From Fibrobacter sp. (GTDB lineage Bacteria > Fibrobacterota > Chitinivibrionia > Chitinivibrionales > Chitinispirillaceae), in assembly GCA_012523595.1 (NCBI GenBank), contig JAAYIG010000139.1, positions 1 to 43,624 on the forward strand: a stretch of 43,624 nt of DNA, written 5' to 3'. Each line of letters begins with the position of its first letter. Within the stretch, counting starts at the first letter, position 1. A program made the position numbers and the translations under genes. Below the pieces are notes generated by a model. That model was not told the DNA's origin. It did no database searches and worked only from the letters and a program-made list of their open reading frames with translations. Positions 9,820-17,452 of the stretch are shown in pieces.

Positions 9820-10390
9820 GTTTTTCTCACAATTGGTTGATTCTTGACCAACTCGTTGTTTCCTATTTAATTTAGTACCATCGCTTTACTTTTGGCTTCC
9901 ACTGTTGAAAAGAATTCTTGCTTAACAGAATCGAAGCTATAGCCCGCTTCAACTTTTTTGACAAGAATTTATTTACTCCCTGCTGGTCACTGGGGGCTGG
10001 AGAGATAACTATCACTATTCACAGAACATAATATTTGGATTGTCTTTCGGAACTTTCATTTTCTGAACCTGTGAGAGTTCCCTTGATTATCCGGAATAAC
10101 TTCCGTTAATCATTCCTGTTTCATCTATTTCCATTCTCTTCTCCCACCGTTACTCTGCGTGAGATTCTTTTTATCACCATCAACTATTTATCCGATGCCG
10201 GTTCCATCCCCAATATCAATACCATCAGTAAGTTTTCAACGTAAACCCATGTTCTGAAGTTTATCTGACACTACGATAAAAAATGTATATTAAATTTCAG
10301 ACTGAAAGGATTTCAATGCTCTTATTTGTATTCAAATTGTTTATAATGAAACATAGATAATTCAGATACAAAACACAGGTTTTCGACCTC
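9820..10390. other. 571-bp intergenic region, no gene recognised
   Basis: I see no supported open frame, RNA gene or clear terminator here. Near the right end, TATAAT at about 10341-10346 could be a -10 box for the downstream gene pair, but no good -35 accompanies it. The sequence ATAATTCAGATACAAAACACAG (first 20 bases at 10357-10376) resembles the ATTCAGATACAGAAC motif found at 14810 and 23531. Confidence 0.4.
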
Positions 10391-10696
10391 ATGATATCGG
10401 AAGCACGGAAACAGGAACTTGACTCTCTTCTACTGGAAGCTCAAAACGAAAGAAGCAGCAGTAAAAAGATACTGATAATTTCCGGGTTATTTTCTCTTTT
10501 ATGTGGGATTGGTGCTTTTGTTTCCGGTGTAATCGAGTATAACACAGCCGGTGCAGTGGGCCCATCGTTTGTTTTCGTAGCCGCCTGTCTTCTGATGGGT
10601 TTAGCAGGATGCATTGCCGGACCACTGATTCTTTATCGTTATTTCCGCATTCTTAAAGAGGAAAAAGAAGCTTTAGTGAGGGAAAGCAATGCTTGA
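10391..10696 (+). CDS. Small membrane protein with two transmembrane helices
   Basis: This 101-residue protein has a charged N-terminal helix (residues 3-27, ARKQELDSLLLEAQNERSSSKK), two hydrophobic helices (about 28-50 and 57-85), and a charged C-terminal helix (RILKEEKEALVRES). I do not recognise the family. Its stop overlaps the start of the next gene by 8 bp, so the two are translationally coupled and probably work together in the inner membrane. Confidence 0.65.
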   Translation: MISEARKQELDSLLLEAQNERSSSKKILIISGLFSLLCGIGAFVSGVIEYNTAGAVGPSFVFVAACLLMGLAGCIAGPLILYRYFRILKEEKEALVRESNA

Positions 10697-11015
10697 TGAC
10701 CTGGTACGCCACTCAGCACTCTTTATCCATCAGAATATTCAGGAGGTCTGTTTCAGTATCACTTCTGTTGTTATGGTGCTTTTAGGACCGTATATAAACA
10801 GTTTTGTAAAACGAACCACAAAAAAGCTCAACTCGTTTCTGCGCTATTTAATTTTTATCCTCCTCTGCTCAGCAGGCTATGGAGCCTTATCCCAGATTCT
10901 CTATAAGGGATTGCGCCTGTGGATGGTCGGGCTTGCCAATTTGGTCCTGATAGTTGCCGTGGTAATCATTTTCCTTGCCCTTGCCTTACTTGCAAAACAG
11001 CAAAGAGAGATTTAG
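10689..11015 (+). CDS. DUF3392-like inner-membrane protein
   Basis: This 108-residue protein has three likely transmembrane segments (about 20-38, 49-68, 78-102). The pattern GPYINSFVKRTTKKLNSFLRYLIFILLCSAGYG, followed by LANLVLIVAVVIIFLALALLAKQQ, matches what I recall of DUF3392 proteins, small membrane proteins of unknown function in Gram-negative bacteria. It overlaps the upstream membrane-protein gene by 8 bp (ATG inside the last codons), indicating coupled translation. No function can be assigned. Confidence 0.7.
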   Translation: MLDDLVRHSALFIHQNIQEVCFSITSVVMVLLGPYINSFVKRTTKKLNSFLRYLIFILLCSAGYGALSQILYKGLRLWMVGLANLVLIVAVVIIFLALALLAKQQREI

Positions 11016-11080
11016 GAGTAATCCCGTATCGAAAATCGATATACGATGAGTTCTATTCATTGGGGTGAATAAAATTGGGT

Positions 11081-11151
11081 TTCGATTGCGATTTCGAGAC
11101 TGGCCCCGATGGAAAAAATTAAAAAAAGGGACGGACCATCTTTTTACTTTT
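11081..11151 (+). repeat. Degenerate copy of the dispersed box plus A-rich/GGGACGG tail
   Basis: The segment TTCGATTGCGATTTCGAGAC...GGCCCCGAT is followed by an A-rich stretch and GGGACGGACCATCTTTTT. It repeats, with mismatches, the order seen at 12449-12514 (GATACCGATTCC...GACCCCG, A-rich stretch, GGGACGGGCCGTCTTT). The FHA gene therefore lies between two directly repeated copies. A third shorter box, TTCGATTCCGACCCCGATGG, is at 11379-11398. The rest of 11016-11447 shows no gene. Confidence 0.6.
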
Positions 11152-11447
11152 TTCTCCGTCATTGGCCAACCGAAGCAAATTCTGGAAAGAAGGCTCCCGG
11201 AATCCTTGATTCATCTCCGGGGTGAATTGTTGACCCGATAGATTAAGCGCTTAAGCCAATATCTCACTCCTTCACCCCAAAGGTGACTTTATGAACGCCC
11301 AAAATGGCAAAATCTCCAGGAAGGCTAATTCAATATCGGCAGGAAAAAATGTTTGATTGTGGTGAATAAATATAGGAGTTCGATTCCGACCCCGATGGGA
11401 AAGTTAAATTGTGATCAGCTCTGAAAAACTTGGAATCATCCCGAATT

Positions 11448-12176
11448 TCACTGGCTTACACCCATCGCCTCTTCATCCAGCCTTCTGCACCCCTCGATAA
11501 GCAGAAAAGTGATACTCATGGTGATTTCCGGGTTGTCCGGCTGCACATCTTCAGGCGTAAAGACAAATGTCCCCTGATTAACGTTAAGAATATCGTAAAC
11601 CGCCTCCTCGCCGGTTTTCTGGTTAAAGGCAGCTTTGCATATATGTCCTCTGCAAAGAGCAAAGGTTGCCTCACCGACAGGTGTACGCATCTCAAGAATA
11701 CCTGTTTTCTCACCCGATTCTATCATCTGAAAGATCTCTACCGGGCAGAGATGTGCCAGATCACCGGCAAACCCCGGTTGACTCTCCTCGTTTAAAAGTT
11801 CACTGAGATCGTACTTCTCGGTTACCAGACACTGGGCTCGGGAACGTAACTCCTTAAACTCATCCATGATCTCCATCTTATCCTCAACGATCCTGGCTGT
11901 GAACACTGCCGAGGCAACGCGGATCTTATCCCAGTTCTGAAGTTTCACAGGGCTGTTTTTAGTAAGTCTCGATGAATTGAGGAAAGTACCATTTGAGCTC
12001 CCGAGATCACTGAGCAAATAATGATGTTTTTTAAATTCGATGGATGCGTGCTTGCGGCTGACACGGGGTTCAGGAAGGACTATGTCGTTATCATCAGCGC
12101 GTCCGATGGTGAGTTTCCCTTTCTCAGGCACCTGCAGAGGTTCTTCGGGGTAGCGTACTAAAAAAAGGTGGTTCAT
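11448..12176 (-). CDS. FHA domain protein with C-terminal DUF4388 (PATAN-like) domain
   Basis: The 242-residue protein starts with a forkhead-associated domain (about residues 20-95) with the phosphothreonine-binding signature GRADDNDIVLPEPRVSRKHASI and SSNGTFLN. The C-terminal part (about 125-235: GDLAHLCPVEIFQMIESGEKTGILEMRT...ICKAAFNQKTGEEAVYDIL) matches the DUF4388 pattern seen in regulators of surface behaviour and signalling. It should read a Ser/Thr-phosphorylated partner in the cytosol; no kinase gene is adjacent. AAGGA lies 7 nt before the ATG. It is flanked by dispersed repeats on both sides and stands alone. Confidence 0.87.
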   Translation of the reverse strand: MNHLFLVRYPEEPLQVPEKGKLTIGRADDNDIVLPEPRVSRKHASIEFKKHHYLLSDLGSSNGTFLNSSRLTKNSPVKLQNWDKIRVASAVFTARIVEDKMEIMDEFKELRSRAQCLVTEKYDLSELLNEESQPGFAGDLAHLCPVEIFQMIESGEKTGILEMRTPVGEATFALCRGHICKAAFNQKTGEEAVYDILNVNQGTFVFTPEDVQPDNPEITMSITFLLIEGCRRLDEEAMGVSQ

Positions 12177-12283
12177 TGTAGGTCCTTTTTATGATCGGGC
12201 TGATATGTAATACAAAAATATAAAATAATTCCGGATAACTGCCATCAGTCCAGGAAGGATAATTCAGCCCTGGGGTTACTTTT

Positions 12284-12490
12284 AGTACGACAGTACGACA
12301 GTACAACAACACGAGGGTACGACAGGACGAGGGTACGCACACAGCATATTTCTGCAGTTTTTATGATCTTTTTTTTTTATTTACGATTACAAGCAGAAAC
12401 AAACGTTTCTGGATTACTCTCCAGGAAGAGAAAATCGGAAAAAACATTCGATACCGATTCCAATTCCGAGACCGACCCCGGGAGAAAAAA
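12284..12490 (+). repeat. Composite dispersed repeat, copy 1
   Basis: Order of parts: a degenerate array of ACGACAGT/ACGAGGGT units (12284-12338), then a middle with CTGCAGTTTTTATGATCTTT and TTTACGATTAC. Next is a hairpin pair CAGAAACAAACGTTTCTG and CTGGATTACTCTCCAG, then the box GATACCGATTCC with GACCCCG. The middle matches copy 2 (24971-25197) in reverse complement, and the hairpin pair recurs in copies 2 and 5. No coding potential is evident. Confidence 0.75.
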
Positions 12491-12514
12491 GTAAAAAAGG
12501 GACGGGCCGTCTTT

Positions 12515-12563
12515 GGTGGCATAAATGCCGCCCTTCTATAAAGGAAAACCCCAATAGCCGGGG
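12515..12563 (-). repeat. Two-hairpin dispersed element, reverse copy
   Basis: Read on the minus strand this is CCCCGGCTATTGGGG, a spacer GTTTTCCTTTATAGAAG, then GGCGGCATTTATGCCACC. It matches the element at 29890-29938 in order, spacing and much of the sequence. Both arms can form hairpins. Confidence 0.6.
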
Positions 12564-12600
12564 TGAAAAACACGCGACATTGGGATTTTGTTTCTCTAAT

Positions 12601-12647
12601 CCCGGTTCACCGGGCTTGTTTTGCTTAGAGGCACCATTTATGCCGCC
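12601..12647 (+). repeat. Two-hairpin dispersed element, forward copy
   Basis: CCCGGTTCACCGGG (12601-12614) is followed by CTTGTTTTGCTTAGA and then GGCACCATTTATGCCGCC (12630-12647). It lies 37 bp from the reverse copy at 12515-12563, so the two together form a larger inverted pair. A further hairpin, TGCCGCT (12699-12705) with AGCGGCA (12712-12718), follows. Confidence 0.6.
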
Positions 12648-12780
12648 GATGGCCGGAACGGTATATCGAGGGATCCAGAATCGGGCCAAGCATTGTGCTG
12701 CCGCTTCGGGTAGCGGCACTGAAGCCAGCTTCGAATCCTTGAGATCGATCACCTGAAGGTTAAGAAGCTACAGATAGAAG

Positions 12781-12811
12781 AGAAGGCATAAGGATTCTCC
12801 CTATGCCTTCT
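12781..12811 (-). terminator. Hairpin after the 12865-14616 gene, possible terminator
   Basis: AGAAGGCATA (12781-12790) pairs perfectly with TATGCCTTCT (12802-12811) over an 11-nt loop. It lies 53 bp beyond the stop of the minus-strand gene. The bases after the stem on that strand (CTTCTATCTG) are only moderately T-rich, so intrinsic termination is uncertain. Confidence 0.4.
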
Positions 12812-12864
12812 TTGAGAGGTTATGTGCCTGTATTCAGGTTATAAAAGCTCCGGCCACCGGCATC

Positions 12865-14616
12865 TTACTCTACAATAAATGAGAGTACTTTCCTGGAAAC
12901 ATTGCCGACATTGTCACGTGAGCTTATATCGAGAGTATAGTTGCCGGGTTTTTCAAACTTCAGTATTCCCCCATACTTCTCCTGACTTGCCTTATTAATA
13001 GAGTACCAGATTCCATTGACACCGGCGGAATTGTCCCGTGCAGCCAGAAAAAGCGAAGTTGACTTCGGAAATTTCATCGGTGAACCCTGCCCGACAACAC
13101 TGAAGGTTTCCACGATTTCCGGGGGTGTTTTATCCACTAAAATAGTTATCGATTGTGCATCAGTAACATTGTTTACGTTGTCTTTGCCCCAGTACTTGAT
13201 TATCATAAGACCTTCTTTGTCAATGTTGAATGACCCTGAATAATCAACCGGTGGCTCGTTACCTATCTGATATTGAATCGACTTGACCCCCGATGCATCA
13301 TCCCGGGCAGAAAGCAGAATTCTGGTTTCCGGAGTTATGCAAACTGCGCCATTTTTCTCTAACTGAGGCCCGCTTATCTCATATTTACAGCGGGGAGGTT
13401 TGGTGTCCATAAACACATAGGTGCGGATAATCTGGCTTTGATTTCCTTTTCTGTCTGATGCCCGCACCGACACACTCCGTTTCCCATCCATTGGCAAAAG
13501 AGTGAATGGTTCGGTGTATTTCTTATAAGCAGCACCATCTATCGAATACTCTATTCCGGAAACACCGCTCATATTGTCCTGTGCATTAACCTTCACGCGT
13601 GTACGAGGAGAGATATACTTAACTTTTTCAGACTGGACGAAAAAATCACCGCTGTAAACCATTTCAGGCTGCGGCGCTTTGTCATCGATCGAGAAAGTCA
13701 TTGATTTTATCTTTTCGACATTACCTACATTATCGGAAGAATAGAAGAAAATAGTATGCTTTCCATCATCGAGTTTTCTAAGCGAGACGTAATTCCTGTA
13801 AGGTGTAAAGCTGATATCATTGTTGAAACGATAAAATGTCTCTTTGACACCGGAGAGGTTGTCTTTTGCATTGATGATCATTCCCTCTGACCGGGTGAAG
13901 ATAGAATCTCTGCCTTTATCCGAGAGAGCTTCGCTGACCGGAGGAGTAAGATCTACAACAAAACGGCTGGTCTGTGGTATGCTTGTGTTTCCTACACGAT
14001 CAGCACCAAAACAGGCGACGTCGTAAATATTCTCTTCACTAATCGCCATCTTTCCATTCAGCCTTTTGTAAGCTGAATTGTTGATCGACAAGTAAACTGC
14101 ATCTACGCCTGAATGCCTGTCTTCACTTTCGATCTGCAGTTCCAGCCCTTTACCATAAAAGGATACATTCGGAGGAAGAAAAGTCTTTTCTTTAACACCG
14201 GAAGAATCTGAAGGTACCCTTATTGGATTGGGATTTATGTATGAAGGAGCTCCATCCAGCTTGATTTTACACGCAGGAGGTTCCCCATCAGCATAAAAAC
14301 GCAGATTTACCGTTTCGTTTGTTATGGCATTTATCCAGCGTAAAGACTGACGTCCCGACACATCCAGCTTGAGTCCTTTTGCGGCACCGCTTCCCTCATC
14401 AGTAGAAAGTATGTAGGAGGGAGCAGACTTATCTGCTGATTCTGCAAGCCTGACATACACCTCTTTTTCAAGCGGCCAGTAAATCCTGTTCTTCGCTGTA
14501 TCAACGTAGACTTTCTTAGGATATTGGGCTATAGGAGATGAGGTGTTTTTTTGCTCCGCATATACAGAACAAACGATGAATATTGCTGTAAGAAGTGAGT
14601 AAATAACAGTTTTCAT
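12865..14616 (-). CDS. Secreted protein of tandem Ig-like (OmpL47-type) repeats
   Basis: The 583-residue product has a signal peptide (residues 1-20, ending VYA). From about residue 140 there are at least four tandem beta-sandwich units of about 90 residues. Each carries an AxDNxSGVxxIxYSI-type signature, a DGK or similar turn and a final SxDNVGN strand, and most are followed by VDxTPP or a close variant (for example ARDDASGVKSIQYQI, AQDNMSGVSGIEYSI). This matches the OmpL47/Ig-like repeat pattern in exported surface proteins. The first about 120 residues (KVYVDTAKNRIYWPLEKEVYVRLAES...) form a different N-terminal domain that I do not recognise. No enzymatic motif is seen. GGGGAGG stands 4 nt before the ATG. 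Likely roles are adhesion or periplasmic scaffolding. Confidence 0.75.
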   Translation of the reverse strand: MKTVIYSLLTAIFIVCSVYAEQKNTSSPIAQYPKKVYVDTAKNRIYWPLEKEVYVRLAESADKSAPSYILSTDEGSGAAKGLKLDVSGRQSLRWINAITNETVNLRFYADGEPPACKIKLDGAPSYINPNPIRVPSDSSGVKEKTFLPPNVSFYGKGLELQIESEDRHSGVDAVYLSINNSAYKRLNGKMAISEENIYDVACFGADRVGNTSIPQTSRFVVDLTPPVSEALSDKGRDSIFTRSEGMIINAKDNLSGVKETFYRFNNDISFTPYRNYVSLRKLDDGKHTIFFYSSDNVGNVEKIKSMTFSIDDKAPQPEMVYSGDFFVQSEKVKYISPRTRVKVNAQDNMSGVSGIEYSIDGAAYKKYTEPFTLLPMDGKRSVSVRASDRKGNQSQIIRTYVFMDTKPPRCKYEISGPQLEKNGAVCITPETRILLSARDDASGVKSIQYQIGNEPPVDYSGSFNIDKEGLMIIKYWGKDNVNNVTDAQSITILVDKTPPEIVETFSVVGQGSPMKFPKSTSLFLAARDNSAGVNGIWYSINKASQEKYGGILKFEKPGNYTLDISSRDNVGNVSRKVLSFIVE

Positions 14617-14779
14617 CCGACCTCCCCGCCATGTGTTTAATCGATTAATAGAATATAAAACCTCGCCACACAGAAGGAATATAAAATTGGCTGCTGCACA
14701 CAGCCATTCTATTTTCTAATATAATCAGGTTTCAGCCAGATCCTGCATGCAATAAAATCCAATTTCAGGCCTTTTTATG

Positions 14780-14816
14780 TCTGAATTACCTGTGCAGAAA
14801 GCGCAGGTAATTCAGA
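14780..14816. repeat. Long perfect hairpin downstream of the DUF3618 gene
   Basis: TCTGAATTACCTG (14780-14792) pairs perfectly with CAGGTAATTCAGA (14804-14816), and three more pairs (one a G-T wobble) extend into the loop. It begins 17 bp beyond the stop of the 14834-15727 gene, the end of the three-gene operon. No T-run follows on either strand, so it may protect the 3' end or be a small repeat. A degenerate relative is at 23504-23546. Confidence 0.5.
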
Positions 14817-14833
14817 TACAGAACTGAACAGAC

Positions 14834-15727
14834 CTACGCTGCTTTTTTTCCAGGATAATTTTTCCCCATTTTTTCTTCCGCTTTTTCTGTAGCGGCTTTT
14901 ACAGTCTCTGAGATCTTGGAACTTACTTTCCCACGCCTCTCGGGTTGATCTGCTCTGGAAATATCTTCCGGCAAACCCTGTTTCTCTGATTCCTCTTTTG
15001 CGGCACTGAGTACTTCTTTACCCCTCTCCAGAGTTTCCTTTCCCTTTTCTTTTGCCTGCTCAAAAGTCTCCCTGACATTTTTTCCGACGCTTTTTTTCTC
15101 GGTTTCAGTCACTGGCAGCAAAAGTCCGGTAATCACTCCTGCCACAGCCGCTGTCAACCCTGCAAGCAGTGGATTTTCATGAACTGCCCTGTCCGTCCGC
15201 CTCAGCATCTCCTGAGAACGCTCCTTTGCCTGTTCCGAATAGTATGACACTTTCTCTTTTGTATTTTCAATCCTTTCCTTTGCCCTCTCCTTTACCTCTT
15301 CGGAAGTTTCACGGGCTCTCTGCTCAAACTGTTCTCCTTCCTGTTTTGTCCGCTGCATTCCAGACTCAAATTTATGCCTGATCTCCTCTTCAGGCCTCTC
15401 TCTTCTTCTGTAAAACTCCGGCCTCCCTTTTCCATCCTGGTGCTGAATGTCATAGAACATCCACACAGCCCCCGAGGCCATCAGCAGAAGAGGTAATTTG
15501 TTTTGTCTGTATGCTCTGACAATCCTTCCCCTGAACCTGTTTACCATTCTGTTGGGACTTATCCGGTCAGCCAGCGCGTCAAGCAATCTGTTCATTTCAT
15601 CACGGGTTTCCTCTATGTCATGCTCGATTTCACTTGAACTCTTTGGCTTACCGCTTTCATTGACAGGGGCCCAGTTATGGATCTCCACCTGTTCTCTATT
15701 TTCTGTCAAAGTTCCTTTTTCAGCCAT
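14834..15727 (-). CDS. DUF3618-type membrane-associated coiled-coil protein
   Basis: The 297-residue protein opens with a DUF3618-like segment (residues about 32-70: IEHDIEETRDEMNRLLDALADRISPNRMVN). It continues with one short hydrophobic helix (LPLLLMASGAVWMFYDI), a long Lys/Glu-rich coiled-coil region, and a glycine-rich membrane helix HENPLLAGLTAAVAGVITGL near residue 185, then another charged helix. DUF3618 proteins occur beside holin-X/YqjE and DUF883 genes, as here. AAGGAGG lies 7 nt before the ATG, and the gene overlaps the upstream gene by 22 bp, so it is the third gene of a coupled operon. An inner-membrane stress or envelope role is inferred from E. coli yqjD-yqjE. Confidence 0.75.
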   Translation of the reverse strand: MAEKGTLTENREQVEIHNWAPVNESGKPKSSSEIEHDIEETRDEMNRLLDALADRISPNRMVNRFRGRIVRAYRQNKLPLLLMASGAVWMFYDIQHQDGKGRPEFYRRRERPEEEIRHKFESGMQRTKQEGEQFEQRARETSEEVKERAKERIENTKEKVSYYSEQAKERSQEMLRRTDRAVHENPLLAGLTAAVAGVITGLLLPVTETEKKSVGKNVRETFEQAKEKGKETLERGKEVLSAAKEESEKQGLPEDISRADQPERRGKVSSKISETVKAATEKAEEKMGKNYPGKKAA

Positions 15728-16137
15728 CGCTGATCCTCCTTGAGTGTATGGATCGTCTTCTCAGGCACCGGTGAAATACTGGTCAACTTTTTAAATGCCC
15801 TCCAGAGGCCGATTCCCCCAACTGCAAGGACTATCACTGCCGTAATAAGCGGCATCAGCCAGATTGCCACTGCCGGAGATAATCCTGCAGCCACAAAACC
15901 TGAATAACCAAGGAAAGTCAGCCCGGCCAGCAGAAACAAAAAGCCGGCATATAAAACAAAAGACCAGACTACCATGAAAACCGAATTCTTTACTGCAGAG
16001 GAGATTTTTTCGGAAGTTTCCGCTTTCGCCAATTCGATTTCCTGACGGATCATAGTGAGAGATTCATCACGGAGATCCCTTATCAGGTCAATTGCAGACT
16101 CCTCCTCTACAAACACTGTTCTGTCTTGAAAACTCAT
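15706..16137 (-). CDS. Holin-X/YqjE-type membrane protein
   Basis: This 143-residue protein has an amphipathic N-terminal helix (SAIDLIRDLRDESLTMIRQEIELAKAE), two long transmembrane helices (about 49-77 and 85-108) and a charged C-terminal tail. This is the pattern of the phage-holin-like family PF07332 that includes E. coli YqjE. Despite the family name, chromosomal members are not phage lysis proteins. GGGGAGG precedes the ATG. It lies between DUF883-like and DUF3618-like genes, the same neighbourhood as yqjD-yqjE in Enterobacteria. Confidence 0.8.
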   Translation of the reverse strand: MSFQDRTVFVEEESAIDLIRDLRDESLTMIRQEIELAKAETSEKISSAVKNSVFMVVWSFVLYAGFLFLLAGLTFLGYSGFVAAGLSPAVAIWLMPLITAVIVLAVGGIGLWRAFKKLTSISPVPEKTIHTLKEDQRWLKKEL

Positions 16138-16153
16138 CTTTAGCCTCCCCGGA

Positions 16154-16528
16154 CTATCGCTGTCCCGATTTTAGTACTCTGGACAGGGCCAGACCTGCGG
16201 CAAACATCACTCCAACCGTTACATAAGGATTGCGTCTCGAAAAATCCTGCAGATCATGCATGATATCATCAGACTTTTTCTCCTTAAGATAGTTTGTCAA
16301 AGAATCCAACCTTTCCGCTGCCTTATCAGCCCAGCCTGCAAAATAGTCGTCCTGTTCATAGAGTTTCTCGGCTGCTTTATGAATCGCAGTCCCTATTCTG
16401 GATAACTCCTGAACCGCAGCATCTTTACCCGATGAGGCAAGGCGGTTTCCTTTCTCCCTTATATTCCGATTGATATCGGAACCGGGTTCCTGAGAGCTCC
16501 TCTTATCTTCAAAATCTCTTATATCCAT
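16154..16528 (-). CDS. DUF883 (YqjD/ElaB)-like inner-membrane protein
   Basis: The 124-residue product is a helical protein with a C-terminal membrane helix preceded by FSRRNPYVTVGVMFAAGLALSRVL, the DUF883 hallmark (xNPxxxxGxxxxxGxxxxxxL). E. coli members YqjD and ElaB sit in the inner membrane and bind ribosomes in stationary phase. I chose the ATG at 16528 because AGGAG lies 7-8 nt upstream; an in-frame start at 16570 would add 14 residues without a Shine-Dalgarno. It is the first gene of the operon with the holin-X-like and DUF3618 genes. Confidence 0.72.
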   Translation of the reverse strand: MDIRDFEDKRSSQEPGSDINRNIREKGNRLASSGKDAAVQELSRIGTAIHKAAEKLYEQDDYFAGWADKAAERLDSLTNYLKEKKSDDIMHDLQDFSRRNPYVTVGVMFAAGLALSRVLKSGQR

Positions 16529-16706
16529 AGATTTGCTCCTTGAAATGGTCCTATTATGACTGCGCTTCAACCGGAGGACTTATTTCATAACCGGGAGTAA
16601 TATGAGGACAAATCGCAAGCTCAGAGGGGATTGAACAAGCAAGAGGACATCAGGAGCAATATCTTAACCTGAATCACACTGCCATCTTATGTTGAGGAGA
16701 ACACTA

Positions 16707-17012
16707 TTATTTCTCTGATCTCTGAAATATCCATCTGATCGTCTCAAAAAAGAGTATAGTCGTTATTGCAGAAGTGATATAAAGCATCATCTCTTCAACA
16801 GGTATATTACCGATTTTATACAATGTCACATCAGGACTCCAGGACCATATCCCGGCTCTTGTTGCAAAAAATTCAATTGTAATTAAAAGAGAAAATGTGA
16901 CAGAAACACAAAACACTGCCGCACTTTTTGCCACATTTCTCCCGATCATCATGTACAATCCTGTTTGTATAATGATGCTTCCAATTACCCACCACATCAG
17001 ATACCACTTCAT
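16707..17012 (-). CDS. Lycopene cyclase-type subunit (CrtYd-like)
   Basis: This 101-residue protein has three transmembrane helices and the lycopene cyclase domain pattern: GIWSWSPDVTLYKIGNIPVEEMMLYI, with the PxEE motif at P71-E74. In heterodimeric lycopene beta-cyclases of Gram-positive bacteria and CarR-like fusions, two such units act together in the membrane to form beta-ionone rings. The partner is the next gene upstream (40-bp gap). GGAGG stands 5 nt before the ATG. No phytoene synthase or desaturase is in the window, so the substrate is inferred from family only. Confidence 0.72.
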   Translation of the reverse strand: MKWYLMWWVIGSIIIQTGLYMMIGRNVAKSAAVFCVSVTFSLLITIEFFATRAGIWSWSPDVTLYKIGNIPVEEMMLYITSAITTILFFETIRWIFQRSEK

Positions 17013-17052
17013 TTTTTCCTCCGGAAAAACCCTTTCTCAGAAATCTGGTGCT

Positions 17053-17436
17053 TCACCTGGCATTTTCGCAATGAAGATATTTATCAGATGTCTTATAGCT
17101 TCCGCTCCCTTCGGTTCTATTTTTTTTCAAGACTCCAGGATACAGATACAATTCGAGCATTATAATGGCAAAAGACCACCAGAAAAGGTACTCCTCAACC
17201 GGTGATCCGGCAATTCTATATGGAATAAGCCATGTCACTTCAGGATTCACAATCCAGGCCCCTACGCGTATAAAACAGATATACTGAAAACCAGCGGATA
17301 GAACACAGAGCAGAAGGAATGTAGATACTGCAGCCTTCCTGCTGTATTTATCAAGACGTTTATACAGCGGAACAGCGGCAATGACAGCAATCACACACAA
17401 ACAAAGATCCAGTGTCAGATATAACGGGAAATTCAT
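17053..17436 (-). CDS. Lycopene cyclase-type subunit (CrtYc-like)
   Basis: The 127-residue protein has three transmembrane helices and the same domain pattern as its partner: GAWIVNPEVTWLIPYRIAGSPVEEYLFWW, with PxEE at P79-E82. It is 16 bp downstream of the larger polytopic protein and 40 bp upstream of the CrtYd-like gene, so all three are probably one transcript. A Shine-Dalgarno (GGGGGTGGAT) is present. The pair would together make one complete heterodimeric cyclase. The C-terminal tail (KKNRTEGSGSYKTSDKYLHC) is hydrophilic and not typical of the family. Confidence 0.72.
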   Translation of the reverse strand: MNFPLYLTLDLCLCVIAVIAAVPLYKRLDKYSRKAAVSTFLLLCVLSAGFQYICFIRVGAWIVNPEVTWLIPYRIAGSPVEEYLFWWSFAIIMLELYLYPGVLKKNRTEGSGSYKTSDKYLHCENAR

Positions 17437-17452
17437 GCTGATGATCCACCCC

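Noticed and set aside
12284-12338. CRISPR-like array
   Set aside because: Units are 8-10 nt, degenerate and without spacers; no cas genes are present.
15706-16137. Phage holin and prophage remnant
   Set aside because: The family name is misleading: the gene sits in a yqjD-yqjE-like operon and no phage genes surround it.
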